Shown here: positions 29,277 to 39,643 of the stretch, piece after piece
Layout: every line of letters starts with the position of its first letter
Numbering within the stretch: the first letter of the stretch is position 1
Source of the DNA: Herbaspirillum seropedicae
GTDB lineage: Bacteria; Pseudomonadota; Gammaproteobacteria; Burkholderiales; Burkholderiaceae_D
Assembly (NCBI RefSeq): GCF_001040945.1
Contig: NZ_CP011930.1
Span: 1-64,000 of the forward strand
Length of the DNA stretch: 64,000 nt
Reading direction: 5' to 3'
The notes under the pieces: generated by a model
What the model was told of the DNA's origin: nothing
What the model saw: the letters and a program-made list of their open reading frames with translations, nothing else
Databases searched by the model: none
Program-made: the position numbers and the translations under genes

Positions 29277-32018
29277 ATGCTCTACCGGATACTTTCCGAG
29301 GCGCTTTCCACCTGGACGCAGAAGGCTCGCGCTATTCGCTTGCGTCTGCCGCCCTCTCATCAAGCACTGCAGGATGCACTGCTGGTCATGCACGTGACGG
29401 GGCGCGAATCGCTGTGCGGCGCCATGGAATATGAACTTCTATGCCTGACTTCGCGCGAAGATCTGGCTCTCGAGGATTTCGTTGCACTGCCTGTGGAAAT
29501 CCAGCTGGTCACGGATCTGGGCCTGCTGCGCACGGTGTGCGGCTTCATCGCTGAGGCCCATGCAGGCCAGCTGGATGACGAGCTCGTCAGCTATCGCCTG
29601 GTGCTGCGCGATGCCCTGAGCCTGATGGGCCATCGCATCAACACTCGCGTCTTCCTGCGGGCCAGCGAAGCCGATGTGACGCAGGCGCTGGTGAGCGAGT
29701 GGCGGCAACGCAGTCCCCTGATGGCCAGCAGTTTCGAGGTGGACTGGTCACTGCTGGCAGAGCGCTTCCCCGCGCGCGAATTCATCATGCAGCACAACGA
29801 ATCCGATGCCGACTTCCTGCGGCGCCTATGGAAACGTCGTGGCATCAGCTGGTTCATCCGCCCCGGTGAGCCGCCTTTACCTCACCAGGCGGGCAGTCCG
29901 CGCCATACCCTGGTGCTGTTTGACGACGCCGTGCAATTACCGCGCAATGCAGCTGGCGCCGTTTCCTACCGGCAGGATCACGCGCCTGCAGAAGAGGATG
30001 GTATCGTCCGCTGGCTGGGTACCCGTCGTCTGCGCGCGGGCAGTGTCAGTCGGCATGCCTGGGATCACGCGCAGGATGGACCCATGCGCAGCCAGGTGAA
30101 TACGGTAGCCGAGCAGGGCGAGCTGGGCGACCACTTCGCTCGGCTGCTGGATGACTATTTCATCGAAGCGCCGCATATTGCCGATGATCGCGAGGACTTC
30201 CACCAGATTGCCACTGCGCGCATGCAGCGGCTGGCGCAGGAGACTGCAGAGTTCCAGGCCGACTCCACCATTCGTGCGCTACGGGTGGGGGAATGGATCG
30301 GCGTAAAGGATCATCCCGAACTGGACCGACGGGCTGCGCATGAGCGCGAATTCGTCATCACCCGGTTGGAGGTGTACGCCGAGAACAACTTTCCTGCCTC
30401 CCTCGACGAGCACGTCCGGCTGGTTGCGCGGCATCATGAAAGCTCCCTTGAGGACCTGGCGCCCCTGCGCCGCCGCTGCCTCGCACAAGGTCGGCGTTAC
30501 CTGAATCGCTTCACCTGCGTGCGTCGGGGCACGCCGCTGGTCGCGGCCTTTGATCCACGCGTGGACCTTCCCGCAGTGCGCGTACAGAACGCCCATGTGG
30601 TCGGTCCGGCCGGCGAGGAACTGTACTGCGATGCGTTGGGCCGCATCAAGCTGCGGTTTCACGGTACGCGTATGCAGGACCACCAGCATGCGGGTGGTGC
30701 AGGCGCCAGCGGCAGTGAACGGGATTCGGCCTGGGTGCGCGTAGCCAGCCATTGGGCGGGCCGGCAATGGGGCGCGATCAGCCTGCCGCGAGTGGGCGAT
30801 GAAGTCCTCGTCGATTTCCTGGGCGGTGATCCAGACAAGCCCATCGTGGTCGGCCGAGTGTACAACGGCCAATCCCTGCCACCGGCGTTCAGCCGGGTTG
30901 GCAGCCTGCCGGGAAACCGCTTCCTGGCAGGCATCAAGAGCAAGGAAATCCAAGGCCAACGCTACAACCAACTACGCCTGGACGACACGCCGCAGCAGAT
31001 CAGCGCCCAGCTTGCCTCGCAGCATGGGCAGAGCGAACTGAACCTGGGTTGGCTTACCCATCCTCGTGCAGGAGGTCGTAGTGATGCGCGTGGCGAAGGC
31101 GCCGAGCTGCGCACCGACCAGGCCCTGGCACTGCGCGGCGGGCAAGGCGTACTGATCAGTGCCGTGATGCGCCAGGAGGCCAGCGGTACGCAACTGGATC
31201 GTGCGGAGATGCTGGGTCTGCTACACGTGCTCCAGGACGTGCAGCAGCAACTAGCCACCCTGGCCCAGACCCATCATGCGGACGATACCCAGCTCCAGAC
31301 ATTCAGCCGGTTGCGCGATCAGCTTGATGCCTGGGAGGCCGGCAGCAACACGCAGGCCAAGAGCGATGGTGGCGGCAAGCCGATGGTCGCCGTGACTGCG
31401 CCGGCGGGCGTGGCCATCACCAGCGACGAAGGGGTGGCCCTTGGCGCACAGAAGGAAATTGATCTCATCAGCGTGGGCAACACGCAATTCTCCGCCGGCA
31501 AGAAGCTGCTGGCACGTGTGGCCGAGAGCATCTGTCTGTTCGCCCAGCGCCTGGGCATCCAGCTGGTTGCCGCCAACGGAAAGCTGCAGTTGCAGACCCA
31601 TGGCGGTGACGTTGAAGTGACTTCGGCTCGCCGCATCGTCCTGACCGCAGCGGACGAGATCGTCCTGCAGGCGCCTCGCCTACGGCTGCAGGCGCAGGGG
31701 GCGCAGATTGATCTGGGAGGTGGCGTCATCACCCAGCAAAGCAGCGGTGACCACGTCATCCGTTCCGGCAATTTCCATCATGTGAGCGGCGCCGACAGCC
31801 AGCCTCCGGGCGTGGAGCTGCCAGCCAGCACGATGCGAACTGACGAGCGCTTCATCCTGGCGCGGCGCGGCAGTGGCCGGCCCCATGTGCGGCAGCGCTA
31901 TCGCATCGAGCTTGATGACGGCAGCGTCATCGAAGGCGTCACCGACGAACAGGGTCGCACGGCATTGAGTCAAGACATGGCCATGCGGATCGCGCGCCTG
32001 CGCATTGTGAAGGAGTAG
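29277..32018 (+). CDS. vgrG: Type VI secretion VgrG spike protein
   Basis: A 913-residue VgrG, the trimeric needle tip of the T6SS that carries effectors. The gp27-like region spans about 15-430, the gp5 OB-fold follows around 440-560 (DALGRIKLRFHG, then WGAISLPRVGDEVLVDFLGGDPDKP), and a DUF2345 extension occupies about 600-830 with repeated beta-prism residues. A short C-terminal part (about 830-913) may bind the lipase. AAGGA precedes the ATG at 29277. It heads a cluster of lipase and Tli4 genes ending in PAAR, with the lipase start three bases after its stop. No structural T6SS genes are nearby, so this is an orphan VgrG island. Confidence 0.92.
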   Translation: MLYRILSEALSTWTQKARAIRLRLPPSHQALQDALLVMHVTGRESLCGAMEYELLCLTSREDLALEDFVALPVEIQLVTDLGLLRTVCGFIAEAHAGQLDDELVSYRLVLRDALSLMGHRINTRVFLRASEADVTQALVSEWRQRSPLMASSFEVDWSLLAERFPAREFIMQHNESDADFLRRLWKRRGISWFIRPGEPPLPHQAGSPRHTLVLFDDAVQLPRNAAGAVSYRQDHAPAEEDGIVRWLGTRRLRAGSVSRHAWDHAQDGPMRSQVNTVAEQGELGDHFARLLDDYFIEAPHIADDREDFHQIATARMQRLAQETAEFQADSTIRALRVGEWIGVKDHPELDRRAAHEREFVITRLEVYAENNFPASLDEHVRLVARHHESSLEDLAPLRRRCLAQGRRYLNRFTCVRRGTPLVAAFDPRVDLPAVRVQNAHVVGPAGEELYCDALGRIKLRFHGTRMQDHQHAGGAGASGSERDSAWVRVASHWAGRQWGAISLPRVGDEVLVDFLGGDPDKPIVVGRVYNGQSLPPAFSRVGSLPGNRFLAGIKSKEIQGQRYNQLRLDDTPQQISAQLASQHGQSELNLGWLTHPRAGGRSDARGEGAELRTDQALALRGGQGVLISAVMRQEASGTQLDRAEMLGLLHVLQDVQQQLATLAQTHHADDTQLQTFSRLRDQLDAWEAGSNTQAKSDGGGKPMVAVTAPAGVAITSDEGVALGAQKEIDLISVGNTQFSAGKKLLARVAESICLFAQRLGIQLVAANGKLQLQTHGGDVEVTSARRIVLTAADEIVLQAPRLRLQAQGAQIDLGGGVITQQSSGDHVIRSGNFHHVSGADSQPPGVELPASTMRTDERFILARRGSGRPHVRQRYRIELDDGSVIEGVTDEQGRTALSQDMAMRIARLRIVKE

Positions 32019-32021
32019 AAG

Positions 32022-33752
32022 ATGAGCGGATTCGAACCGACACGGCTGGTCGGCACGACCTGGGATGACGACGGCAATGATGTGGCGCAGTCGGTGCTGA
32101 CCGGACAGAACATGAAGGTCAGAGCCCTATGCCTGACCACGCCGGACGTGGTAGTGCCTATCCTGTTTGTGCCAGGCATCATGGGGACCCGACTCAAGGT
32201 CACCGGACGCGACAAAGGACCGGCGTGGTTTCCGCCGGAGTCCACGTGGGAGAGCCTCGTGCTGGCGTTCAAGCACCTGGTCCGTACGCCGGCAGACCGG
32301 CAACGTCTGCTCAACCCCGACACCACCGAGGTCGATGAAGACGGGCCCGCTTCTCCAGACGACACCAGCAAGACGCTACTCTCGCTGGCCCCCGGCAATA
32401 CCGATGCCGAGCGCATCAAGTGGCGGGGCTGGGGACAGCTTCACGCAGATAGTTATCTAGGGATTCTTTCGATGCTGGAGACCAGCATGGCGATGATCTT
32501 CGATCCTGCCAGCCAGGGGACATTGCTTACTTCCCGATGGAAGGAGCTGGTCATGGATCGCCAGGATGCGGCCAAGCTGGGCGCCCAGAAACCTTTTGTT
32601 CCGTTGGAGGAAGACCACTTGCGGGATGCTGCCGAATTGCTCTATCCGGTGCATGCCGTTGGCTACAACTGGTTGCAGAGCAACAAGGTATCGGGCCAGC
32701 GATTGGCTGGCGAGATCGAGCGTATTACGGCGTATTACCGCAGCAAGGGGAAAAGTTGCGAGCAAGTGATTCTGGTCACGCACAGCATGGGCGGTCTGGT
32801 GGCGCGTGCTTGTGCGCAATTACCGGGAATGGCTGAACGTATTCTGGGCGTAGTCCACGGCGTGATGCCCGCCATCGGCGCACCGGCCACCTACAAGCGC
32901 ATCCGGGCTGGGTTTGAAGGGATGGCTCAGGTGGTCCTCGGCCGCAATGCTGCCGACTGCACTGCCGTGATGGCCAATGCGCCGGGACCCTTGGAGTTGC
33001 TGCCTACTGCGCAGTACAAGACCTGGACCAATCAAGGAGAGCGGCACTGGTTGCGCACCAGCTATCGGGCTATTGGCCAGCGAGGAATGCCTGAGGAGAT
33101 GGACAGCTTTTTGGGCGAGGGGGACCCGTATGCGGAGATCTATCTGAACAATACGTTGGATTGGTGGAAGCTGGTGCGGGAGGAGCTGATTGATCCGGCG
33201 GGGAAGGAAGACAAGGAACGGGCGAGGAGTGAAAACAAGGTGCTGGCGCGGGAGGATGCAAAATCCTCTGATTTTGAGCAATTTGCAAAGAGAATGGACA
33301 AGGCGCTGACACTTCATCAACAGATTGAAGACCAATATCACCCCAATACCTACGCGTATTACGCGGCCGACCCACAACAGCCTGCTTGGAACGAGATCAA
33401 CTGGAAGTGTGGTCCGATGGTGCCTGGCGATCCCGCCAAAGCGCAACTGGCAGAAGATGATCTGAACGGGATGTTGGAGCTGCGCTTTGGCGAGCATCAT
33501 CGCCGCTTCTTCACACTTCAGGATGGCACTGGCCCTGGAGATGGCACGGTTCCGGCGGAATCGGGTGGTGCTCCCAAGCCACACGTTGTCCAGCTGTTCA
33601 AGCATGAGGGCAAGCAGAAGTCCCACGACAGCTATGACCACCAGTTTTCCTACAACGCCAAAATTGCACAGGCGGTCACCCTCTATTCCATCATTAGGAT
33701 CGTCAGCTCGTCGACGCATTTTAAAACACCCTCAGGAGATAAATGCGTATAA
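32022..33752 (+). CDS. T6SS lipase effector, Tle4-like, intact copy A
   Basis: A 576-residue alpha/beta hydrolase of the LCAT/PGAP1-like type used as T6SS phospholipase effectors. Ser255 in VTHSMGGLVAR is the nucleophile (THSMG in place of the usual GHSMG), FVPGIMGTRL near residue 50 forms the oxyanion region, and GPGDGTVP (Asp) and DSYDHQ (His) near the C-terminus complete a plausible triad. No signal peptide: it is delivered by VgrG. AAGGAG precedes the ATG. Its end overlaps the Tli4 gene by 10 bases. The only complete lipase of the three copies, so likely the active toxin; Tle4 assignment rests largely on the Tli4-like neighbour. Confidence 0.85.
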   Translation: MSGFEPTRLVGTTWDDDGNDVAQSVLTGQNMKVRALCLTTPDVVVPILFVPGIMGTRLKVTGRDKGPAWFPPESTWESLVLAFKHLVRTPADRQRLLNPDTTEVDEDGPASPDDTSKTLLSLAPGNTDAERIKWRGWGQLHADSYLGILSMLETSMAMIFDPASQGTLLTSRWKELVMDRQDAAKLGAQKPFVPLEEDHLRDAAELLYPVHAVGYNWLQSNKVSGQRLAGEIERITAYYRSKGKSCEQVILVTHSMGGLVARACAQLPGMAERILGVVHGVMPAIGAPATYKRIRAGFEGMAQVVLGRNAADCTAVMANAPGPLELLPTAQYKTWTNQGERHWLRTSYRAIGQRGMPEEMDSFLGEGDPYAEIYLNNTLDWWKLVREELIDPAGKEDKERARSENKVLAREDAKSSDFEQFAKRMDKALTLHQQIEDQYHPNTYAYYAADPQQPAWNEINWKCGPMVPGDPAKAQLAEDDLNGMLELRFGEHHRRFFTLQDGTGPGDGTVPAESGGAPKPHVVQLFKHEGKQKSHDSYDHQFSYNAKIAQAVTLYSIIRIVSSSTHFKTPSGDKCV

Positions 33753-34816
33753 AAAAATCGCTTCGCCGCATCGCCATATCGGCCTTTACAGTTTGGCTTT
33801 TTTTGTCTGGAGATTTCTCACCTCAACAAGGATCGCACATCATGAACACATCCCAGGCACACGAATCCGGTTCGGCCCCGTCAACTTTTTGTACGGGTCG
33901 TTTCCTAATTGATATGCCTGCGGGCTCGGTGCTCAGCGGCGGCAATTATCGCTACGATTTTGTGCGGCTGGATAAACCAAAAGCCATGACCTTGGAAGAG
34001 TTCGAGGTGGAAATGGCAACCAAGGAAAAGACCCTCAGCTCGACAAAGCATAAGGTCGAGCCCAGTCTATTGCGCTTGTTGGTAAAACCAGATCCCTACT
34101 CATGGATTTTCATCTATTGGGAGGAGAGCTTTGTGACATCAATTGCGCAGGTAGATGGATACCGCTGGATTAACGGGACACGTTACCTGTTCAGGAGTCA
34201 CGCAGGCATGAGTAAGCCTCGTACCGGCACGATGAGTCGCCAGGACTACGCCATCGAGGGCATGCGCAAGATGCTCTCCAGCCTAAAAAAAAGGTCGACG
34301 CATGAAATTCCCTCGGAGCCGGGCTATTGCTTCGAAGGTGGTTTCATCGCCAACCCCGAATGGGAGATGGAAGAAGCGGCCATCGACATCGACATCGCCG
34401 GCCACCCTGACGCGTTCGTTTCCATATGGTTCTATCCGCTATCCCGCCGGGCGCACAGTGCCCCCTTGCTGGACCGCGTCGGCGGCGTACTGCAAGCGCT
34501 GGGCCGGATGGCCACCTCAGTACATGTGCTGCGGAGGGGAGACCGTCAGGTGGGTCCCTACAAGGGTCAGGAATTCCTGGTCACTGCCCCCAACAGCGGC
34601 GGCCTGCGCGGCCACAGCTTCATCTGGGAGACCGAGGGGGAGGGCACTCTTGATGCGCCAGCACTCAAGATCGAATTGACGACCGGCCATCGTGACAAGA
34701 ACGGCAATCCGCAGCAAACCAGACTGACCAATGAAGAGGCCATGAAGTTGTGGGACGAGGTGCTCGATAGTTTCCGCCTGCGTCCTGTTGTTGCCCCCCA
34801 AGAGAATCAGCCATGA
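33743..34816 (+). CDS. Tli4-like immunity protein A
   Basis: A 357-residue protein of the T6SS immunity Tli4 family. A hydrophobic N-terminal segment (about 9-22) suggests export or anchoring in the periplasm, where it would block the lipase. The mature part carries FCTGRFLIDMPAG near 50 and the family C-terminal block PGYCFEGGFIANPEWE...HPDAFVSIWFYPL around 190-235. AGGAGA lies before the ATG, which overlaps the lipase stop by 10 bases, giving coupled production of toxin and antidote. The N-terminal half is AT-richer than the rest. It is the best candidate cognate immunity protein for lipase A. Confidence 0.8.
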   Translation: MRIKKSLRRIAISAFTVWLFLSGDFSPQQGSHIMNTSQAHESGSAPSTFCTGRFLIDMPAGSVLSGGNYRYDFVRLDKPKAMTLEEFEVEMATKEKTLSSTKHKVEPSLLRLLVKPDPYSWIFIYWEESFVTSIAQVDGYRWINGTRYLFRSHAGMSKPRTGTMSRQDYAIEGMRKMLSSLKKRSTHEIPSEPGYCFEGGFIANPEWEMEEAAIDIDIAGHPDAFVSIWFYPLSRRAHSAPLLDRVGGVLQALGRMATSVHVLRRGDRQVGPYKGQEFLVTAPNSGGLRGHSFIWETEGEGTLDAPALKIELTTGHRDKNGNPQQTRLTNEEAMKLWDEVLDSFRLRPVVAPQENQP

Positions 34817-34884
34817 CCTGTTTAGTCTGCACTCTTCCTATTTGCGTGCGTACCGGTGCCTCTGAATTCACCGGTCTGTGAGAA

Positions 34885-35952
34885 ATGACCATGGGAAAAC
34901 CACTTCGCCTTATTGTCACTGCGGCCATGCCGATCTTGTTGTGGTTGTCCGGAGATATCTCGTCTCGACAAGGATTGCACATCATAAACACAGCTCAGGC
35001 AAACGAATCCGCTCCTGCCGTCTCTACTTTTTGTACGGGTCGTTTCCTAATTGATATGCCTGCGGGCTCGGTGCTCAGTGGCGGAAATTATCGCTACGAC
35101 TTCGCGCGGCTGGATAAACCCCGAGCCATGAGCCTAGAAGAATTCGAGGCGGAAATGGCCACAAAGGAAAAGAAGCTGAGATCGACAAAGCATGAAACCG
35201 AGCCTAGCTTATTGCGGTTATTAATTAAATCTGATCCGCATTCATGGATATTTGCCCATTGGGAATACGACTTTAGCGAGCATATTGTATTAGTGGACGG
35301 ATATCGCTGGATTGATGGCACCAGGTTTCTCTTCAGAAGCAAAGCAGGCATGAGCAAACCCCCTTCCGGCACAAAGAGCTATCAGGAAGACGCCATTGAC
35401 CGCATGCAAACAATACTCGCTGGCCTGCGCAAACGATCAACGCATGAGATTCCCACTGAGCCCGGTTATTGTTTTGAGGGTGGCTTCATCGCCAATCCCG
35501 AATGGGAAATGGAAGAAGCCGGCATCGACATCGCCGGCCACCCTGACGCTTATGTTTCGGTATGGTTCTATCCGCTCTCTCTCCGAGCGCACAGTCAGCC
35601 CTTGTTGGACCGCGTCGGTGGCGTGCTGCAAATGCTGGGCCGCATGGCCACCTCAGTACACGCGCTACGGAGGGGAGACCGTCAGGTGGGTCCCTACAAG
35701 GGCCAGGAATTCCTGGTCACCGCCCCCAACAGCGGCGGCCTGCGCGGCCACAGCTTCATCTGGGAGACCGAGGGCGAGGGCACGCTTGATGCGCCAGCAC
35801 TCAAGATCGAATTGACGACCGGCCATCGCGACAAGAACGGCAATCCTCAACAAACCAGACTGACCAATGAACAAGCCATGAAGTTGTGGGACGAGGTGCT
35901 GGATAGTTTCCGTCTGCGCCCGGTCGCCCATCCCCAGGAGACTCGGCCATGA
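34885..35952 (+). CDS. Tli4-like immunity protein B
   Basis: A 355-residue paralogue of immunity protein A. Blocks of near-identical DNA (53 bases exact at 35026-35078 versus 33884-33936, and a long C-terminal stretch from about 35662) show recent duplication or gene conversion. The hydrophobic N-terminus, FCTGRFLIDMPAG and PGYCFEGGFIANPEWEMEE blocks are kept; two residues of the ID repeat (IDIDIAGHPDA) are missing. Start could be ATG 34885 or 34891. It has no lipase gene of its own upstream, and its stop overlaps the start of lipase B by ATGA. May protect against rival lipases. Confidence 0.78.
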   Translation: MTMGKPLRLIVTAAMPILLWLSGDISSRQGLHIINTAQANESAPAVSTFCTGRFLIDMPAGSVLSGGNYRYDFARLDKPRAMSLEEFEAEMATKEKKLRSTKHETEPSLLRLLIKSDPHSWIFAHWEYDFSEHIVLVDGYRWIDGTRFLFRSKAGMSKPPSGTKSYQEDAIDRMQTILAGLRKRSTHEIPTEPGYCFEGGFIANPEWEMEEAGIDIAGHPDAYVSVWFYPLSLRAHSQPLLDRVGGVLQMLGRMATSVHALRRGDRQVGPYKGQEFLVTAPNSGGLRGHSFIWETEGEGTLDAPALKIELTTGHRDKNGNPQQTRLTNEQAMKLWDEVLDSFRLRPVAHPQETRP

Positions 35953-37681
35953 CCCGTCCAGCAGCTGCCGCCGGCCCGATGCGTCTGGTTCCGACAGCCT
36001 GGGACGAGGTGGGCAATGATGTGATGCAGTCAGTACTGACCGGCAAGTCGATGAAGGTGCGTGCCCTGTGCCTGACTACGCCAGATGTAGTGATACCTAT
36101 CGTATTCGTACCCGGCATCATGGGCACGCGGCTCAAGGTCAAGGGACGTATCAAGGACGCCGCATGGTTCCCACCCGACGGCGGATGGGAGTCCCTGGTG
36201 CTGGCCCTCAGGCATATCGGTCGTACTGCCGCAGATCGCCAGCGATTGCTCAATCCAGCTACCACCGAAGTGGACGATGACGGGCCCGCTTTTCCAGATG
36301 ACATCAGCAAGACCCTGCTGGGCTTTGCTCCCGGCAAGACCGATGCGGAGCGCATCAAGTGGCGAGGCTGGGGGCAACTTCATGCCAGCAGCTATTTGTC
36401 GATTCTGTCGTTGCTGGAGAGCAGCATGGCCTTGATCTTCGACCCGGCCAGTCAGGGGAAGAAGCTCACTTCGCATTGGCAAGACCTGGTGATGTCGCGC
36501 CAGGATGCGGCCAAGCTGGGCGCGCAGAAGCCGTTCAAGCCTTTGCAGGAAAGGCAGTTGCAGGACGCCGCCGAATTTCTGTACCCCGTCCATGCGGTGG
36601 GGTACAACTGGCTGCAGAGTAACAAGGTGTCGGCACAGCGGCTGGCCAGCGAGATCGAACGTATCACAGCCTATTACCGCAGCAAGGGAAGAAGTTGCGA
36701 GGAGGTGATTGTGGTCACGCACAGCATGGGTGGCTTGGTGGCAAGGGCTTGCGCACAGTTGCCGGAGATGGCCGAGCGCATCCTGGGAGTGGTGCATGGC
36801 GTGATGCCAGCCATTGGCGCACCGGCGACTTACAAGCGCATCCGGGCAGGATTCGAGGGCATCGGACAGGTGGTGCTGGGACGCAACGGTGCGGAGTGTA
36901 CGGCGGTGATGGCCAATGCGCCCGGACCGCTGGAGTTACTGCCCACGGCGCAATACAAGACCTGGACCAATCAGGGCGAGCGGCATTGGTTGCGAGTGAG
37001 TTATCTGGGGATCGGGCAGCGCGGGCTTCCCGAGGAGATGGAGAGCTTCCTGGGTGAAGGGGACCCTTACGCGAAGATCTATCTCAACAATACGGCGGAT
37101 TGGTGGAAGTTGATCCGTGAAGATTTGGTTAATCCAGCGGGTCGGGAAGACAGAGAGAGAAATACAAGAACGGAAAGGGCTCTCCACGGCAATCTTCGTA
37201 GGCCAGACTTCGATAGGTATGCGCAGAACTTACAAAAGGCCTCTGAATTACACAAGCTCATTCACCAAAGATATCACCCGAGAACCTACGCCTATTATGC
37301 AGCGGATCCTCAACGTCCTTCTTGGAACGAAGTGCAATGGAAGTGTCCGGTCTCTCTTCCAGACGATATTAAAACCGCGAAGCATCGGGACGATAACTTG
37401 AATGGCGAGATATTCCTAGCGTTCAAGAAAGATATTGCACGCCGTTTTGTCTTGCAGGATCCGAGCGGGCCCGGTGACGGAACCGTACCGGCGGAATCCG
37501 GTGCTGCGCCAACTCCGTATGTCCTGCAGATTTCAAGCATGAGGGAAAACTGAAGGGCCATGATAGTTACGACCACCAGTATTCCTACGACAGCAAGATC
37601 ACGCAGGCAGTGACCCTCTATTCCATCGTCAGCATCGTCAGCGAGTCGGAATGGGTGCGAAGGGACTTCAATAAATCATGA
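35949..37681 (+). pseudogene. Lipase effector copy B, frameshifted near 3' end
   Basis: Paralogue of lipase A, intact through Ser259 (VTHSMGG) and GPGDGTVPAESG. At 37531-37533 the reading frame is TTTC where copy A has one more T, and the frame runs into a stop at 37553. Restoring one T gives FKHEGKLKGHDSYDHQYSYD and ends at TGA 37679-37681, overlapping the next gene. The truncated protein (534 residues) would lose the C-terminal region with the expected catalytic His. Either a true lesion or a homopolymer sequencing error; the neighbouring copy C has a similar one-base loss, so decay is plausible. Read-level checking would decide. Confidence 0.75.
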
Positions 37682-38736
37682 ATCTCAAGAGTTCGTTTTT
37701 CATCAATGGCATCTCGATAGTGTTATGTACTGTTGCGATGTCTGGAGACCTGTCAATTTATCCCGGATCTGGAAGCATGAAAAAACCACCTAGCCCCATG
37801 ACTACCTTCTGTGTCGGCCGCTTCCTGATTGATGTACCAAAAGGCTCAACGTTAAGTGGTGGAAATTACATCTATGACTTTACGCACATTGAGCGACCGC
37901 AAGCCTTAGAGTTCGAGGAATTTTCCGCTCGTCTCGCAGAAAGGGAGCGCTTGCTCAAAGAGGAAAAGCACAATAGCGAACCAAGTCTCCTACGCGTGGT
38001 GGAATCACCTGACGTCCATTCCAGAATACATGTGTACTGGGAAAGTGCCTTTATTACTGCCGCTGCTGAGGTCGATGGGTATCTCTGGATGGATGGGGTC
38101 CAGTTTCTCCTGAAGACCTGGGCAGGAACGAGCCCGCCTCCCCCTGGGATCACCAGCCGGCAAGACTACGCCGTTGCACGAATGCGAGAGACGCTCGCGA
38201 ACCTGAGAACTCGTCAAGATGACGATATTCCCACTGAGCCCGGATATTGTTTCGAAGGCGGCTTCATCGCCAACCCGGAATGGGAAAACGAAGAAGCCGG
38301 CATCGACATCGACATCGCCGGCCACCCCGACGCCTTTGTCTCCGTCTGGTTCTACCCGTTGTTGATGAGCAAGCACGACAAGCCTCTTCTGACGCGCATG
38401 AGCAGTGCAATCCAGTCGCTGGGCCGCCTGGCCGCCGCCGTGCGCGTGCTGCGCAAGGGCGAGCGCCAGGTTGGTCCCTACACAGGCCAGGAATTCCTGG
38501 TCAGCGCCCCGAATAGCGGTGGGATGCGCGGCCACAGTTTCATATGGGAGACCGAGGGCGAGGGAACGCTCGACACGCCTGCGCTGAAGATCGAATTGAT
38601 CACCGGTCATCACGATAAAGACAGCAATCCGCAAAAGACAAAGTTGAGCGATGCTCAGGCGATCCAGCTTTGGGATGAGGTGCTCAATAGTTTCCGCCTG
38701 CGTCCCGTTGCCGATACAGAGGAAAGCCAGCCATGA
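37678..38736 (+). CDS. Tli4-like immunity protein C
   Basis: A 352-residue Tli4-family paralogue with a hydrophobic N-terminal segment, FCVGRFLIDVPKG near 45 and PGYCFEGGFIANPEWENEE near 190. It is more divergent from copies A and B in its N-terminal half than in its C-terminal half, pointing to mosaic evolution. The ATG overlaps the restored end of lipase B by ATGA, and its own stop overlaps lipase remnant C by ATGA. Probably cognate to lipase B, retained after the toxin lost function. Confidence 0.78.
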   Translation: MNLKSSFFINGISIVLCTVAMSGDLSIYPGSGSMKKPPSPMTTFCVGRFLIDVPKGSTLSGGNYIYDFTHIERPQALEFEEFSARLAERERLLKEEKHNSEPSLLRVVESPDVHSRIHVYWESAFITAAAEVDGYLWMDGVQFLLKTWAGTSPPPPGITSRQDYAVARMRETLANLRTRQDDDIPTEPGYCFEGGFIANPEWENEEAGIDIDIAGHPDAFVSVWFYPLLMSKHDKPLLTRMSSAIQSLGRLAAAVRVLRKGERQVGPYTGQEFLVSAPNSGGMRGHSFIWETEGEGTLDTPALKIELITGHHDKDSNPQKTKLSDAQAIQLWDEVLNSFRLRPVADTEESQP

Positions 38737-39643
38737 TCATGCAGTCAAAAGGCCCTGGCCCCACGCGCTTAGTCCCGACCGCCTGGGACGAACAAGGCAA
38801 CGATGTCGCCCAGTCGGTCTTGACCGGCCAGCGCATGAAGGTGCGCGCCTTGTGTTTGACCAGTCCGGACATCGTAATCCCCGTCGTGTTTGTGCCCAGC
38901 ATCATGGGCACGCGGCTCAAGCTCAAGGGACGCGGCAAGGGGCCGGCGTGGTTTCCTCCGGAGGGCAAATGGGAAACTCTGGCGCTGGCGCTCAAGCATG
39001 TCGGCCGCACCGCAGCTGATCGGCAGCGATTGCTCAATCCCGATAATACCGAGGCGGACGAAGACGGCTCGGCCTATCCCGACGACATCAGCAAGACGCT
39101 GCTGGCCTTTGCCCCCGGCAAGACCGATGCCGAGCGCATCAAATGGTGGGGCTGGGGCAACTCCACGCGGACAGCTATTTGTCCATTCTTTCACTGCTGG
39201 AGAGCAGCATGGCCTTGATCTTCGATCCCGCAAGCCGGGGCAGGAAGCTGACTTCACATTGGCAGGAACTCGTCATGGCGCGGCAGGATGCGGCTAGGCT
39301 GGGGGCGCAGAAGCCCTTCACGCCGCTGCAGGAAAAGCAGTTGCAGCAGGCTGCTGAAGCGCTCTATCCGGTACACGCCGTGATGCCGGCCATTGGCGCA
39401 CCGGCCACCTATAAGCGGATCCGCGCCGGATTTGAGGGTGCCGGGCAAGTGGTGGGAGCCGCCCCGAAGCCGCATGTCGTGCAGCTTTTCAAGCATGAAG
39501 GAAAGCGAAAAGGGCATGAAAGCTATGACCATCAGTTCTCTTACAACGCTCCGATTTCACAGGCGGTCACCCTCTATTCAATCATCAGGATCGTCAGTTC
39601 TTCCAAGCTGGTGGCTAATGCTTTTGAAGAAAGCGGATCATGA
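38733..39643 (+). pseudogene. Lipase effector copy C, degraded
   Basis: A wreck of the same lipase. A one-base loss in a G run at 39154-39157 (GGGG where copy B has GGGGG) shifts the frame after GWG; the rest continues from about 39160 to the stop at 39643. Relative to copy A there are also two in-frame deletions of about 201 and 627 bases, at short repeats (GGTGGT-like), removing the segment with the nucleophile Ser255 and the GDGTVP Asp. The catalytic core is gone. The N-terminal VPSIMGTRL has Ser in place of Gly. The adjacent Tli4 genes remain intact, a typical toxin-lost immunity-kept state. Confidence 0.85.
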
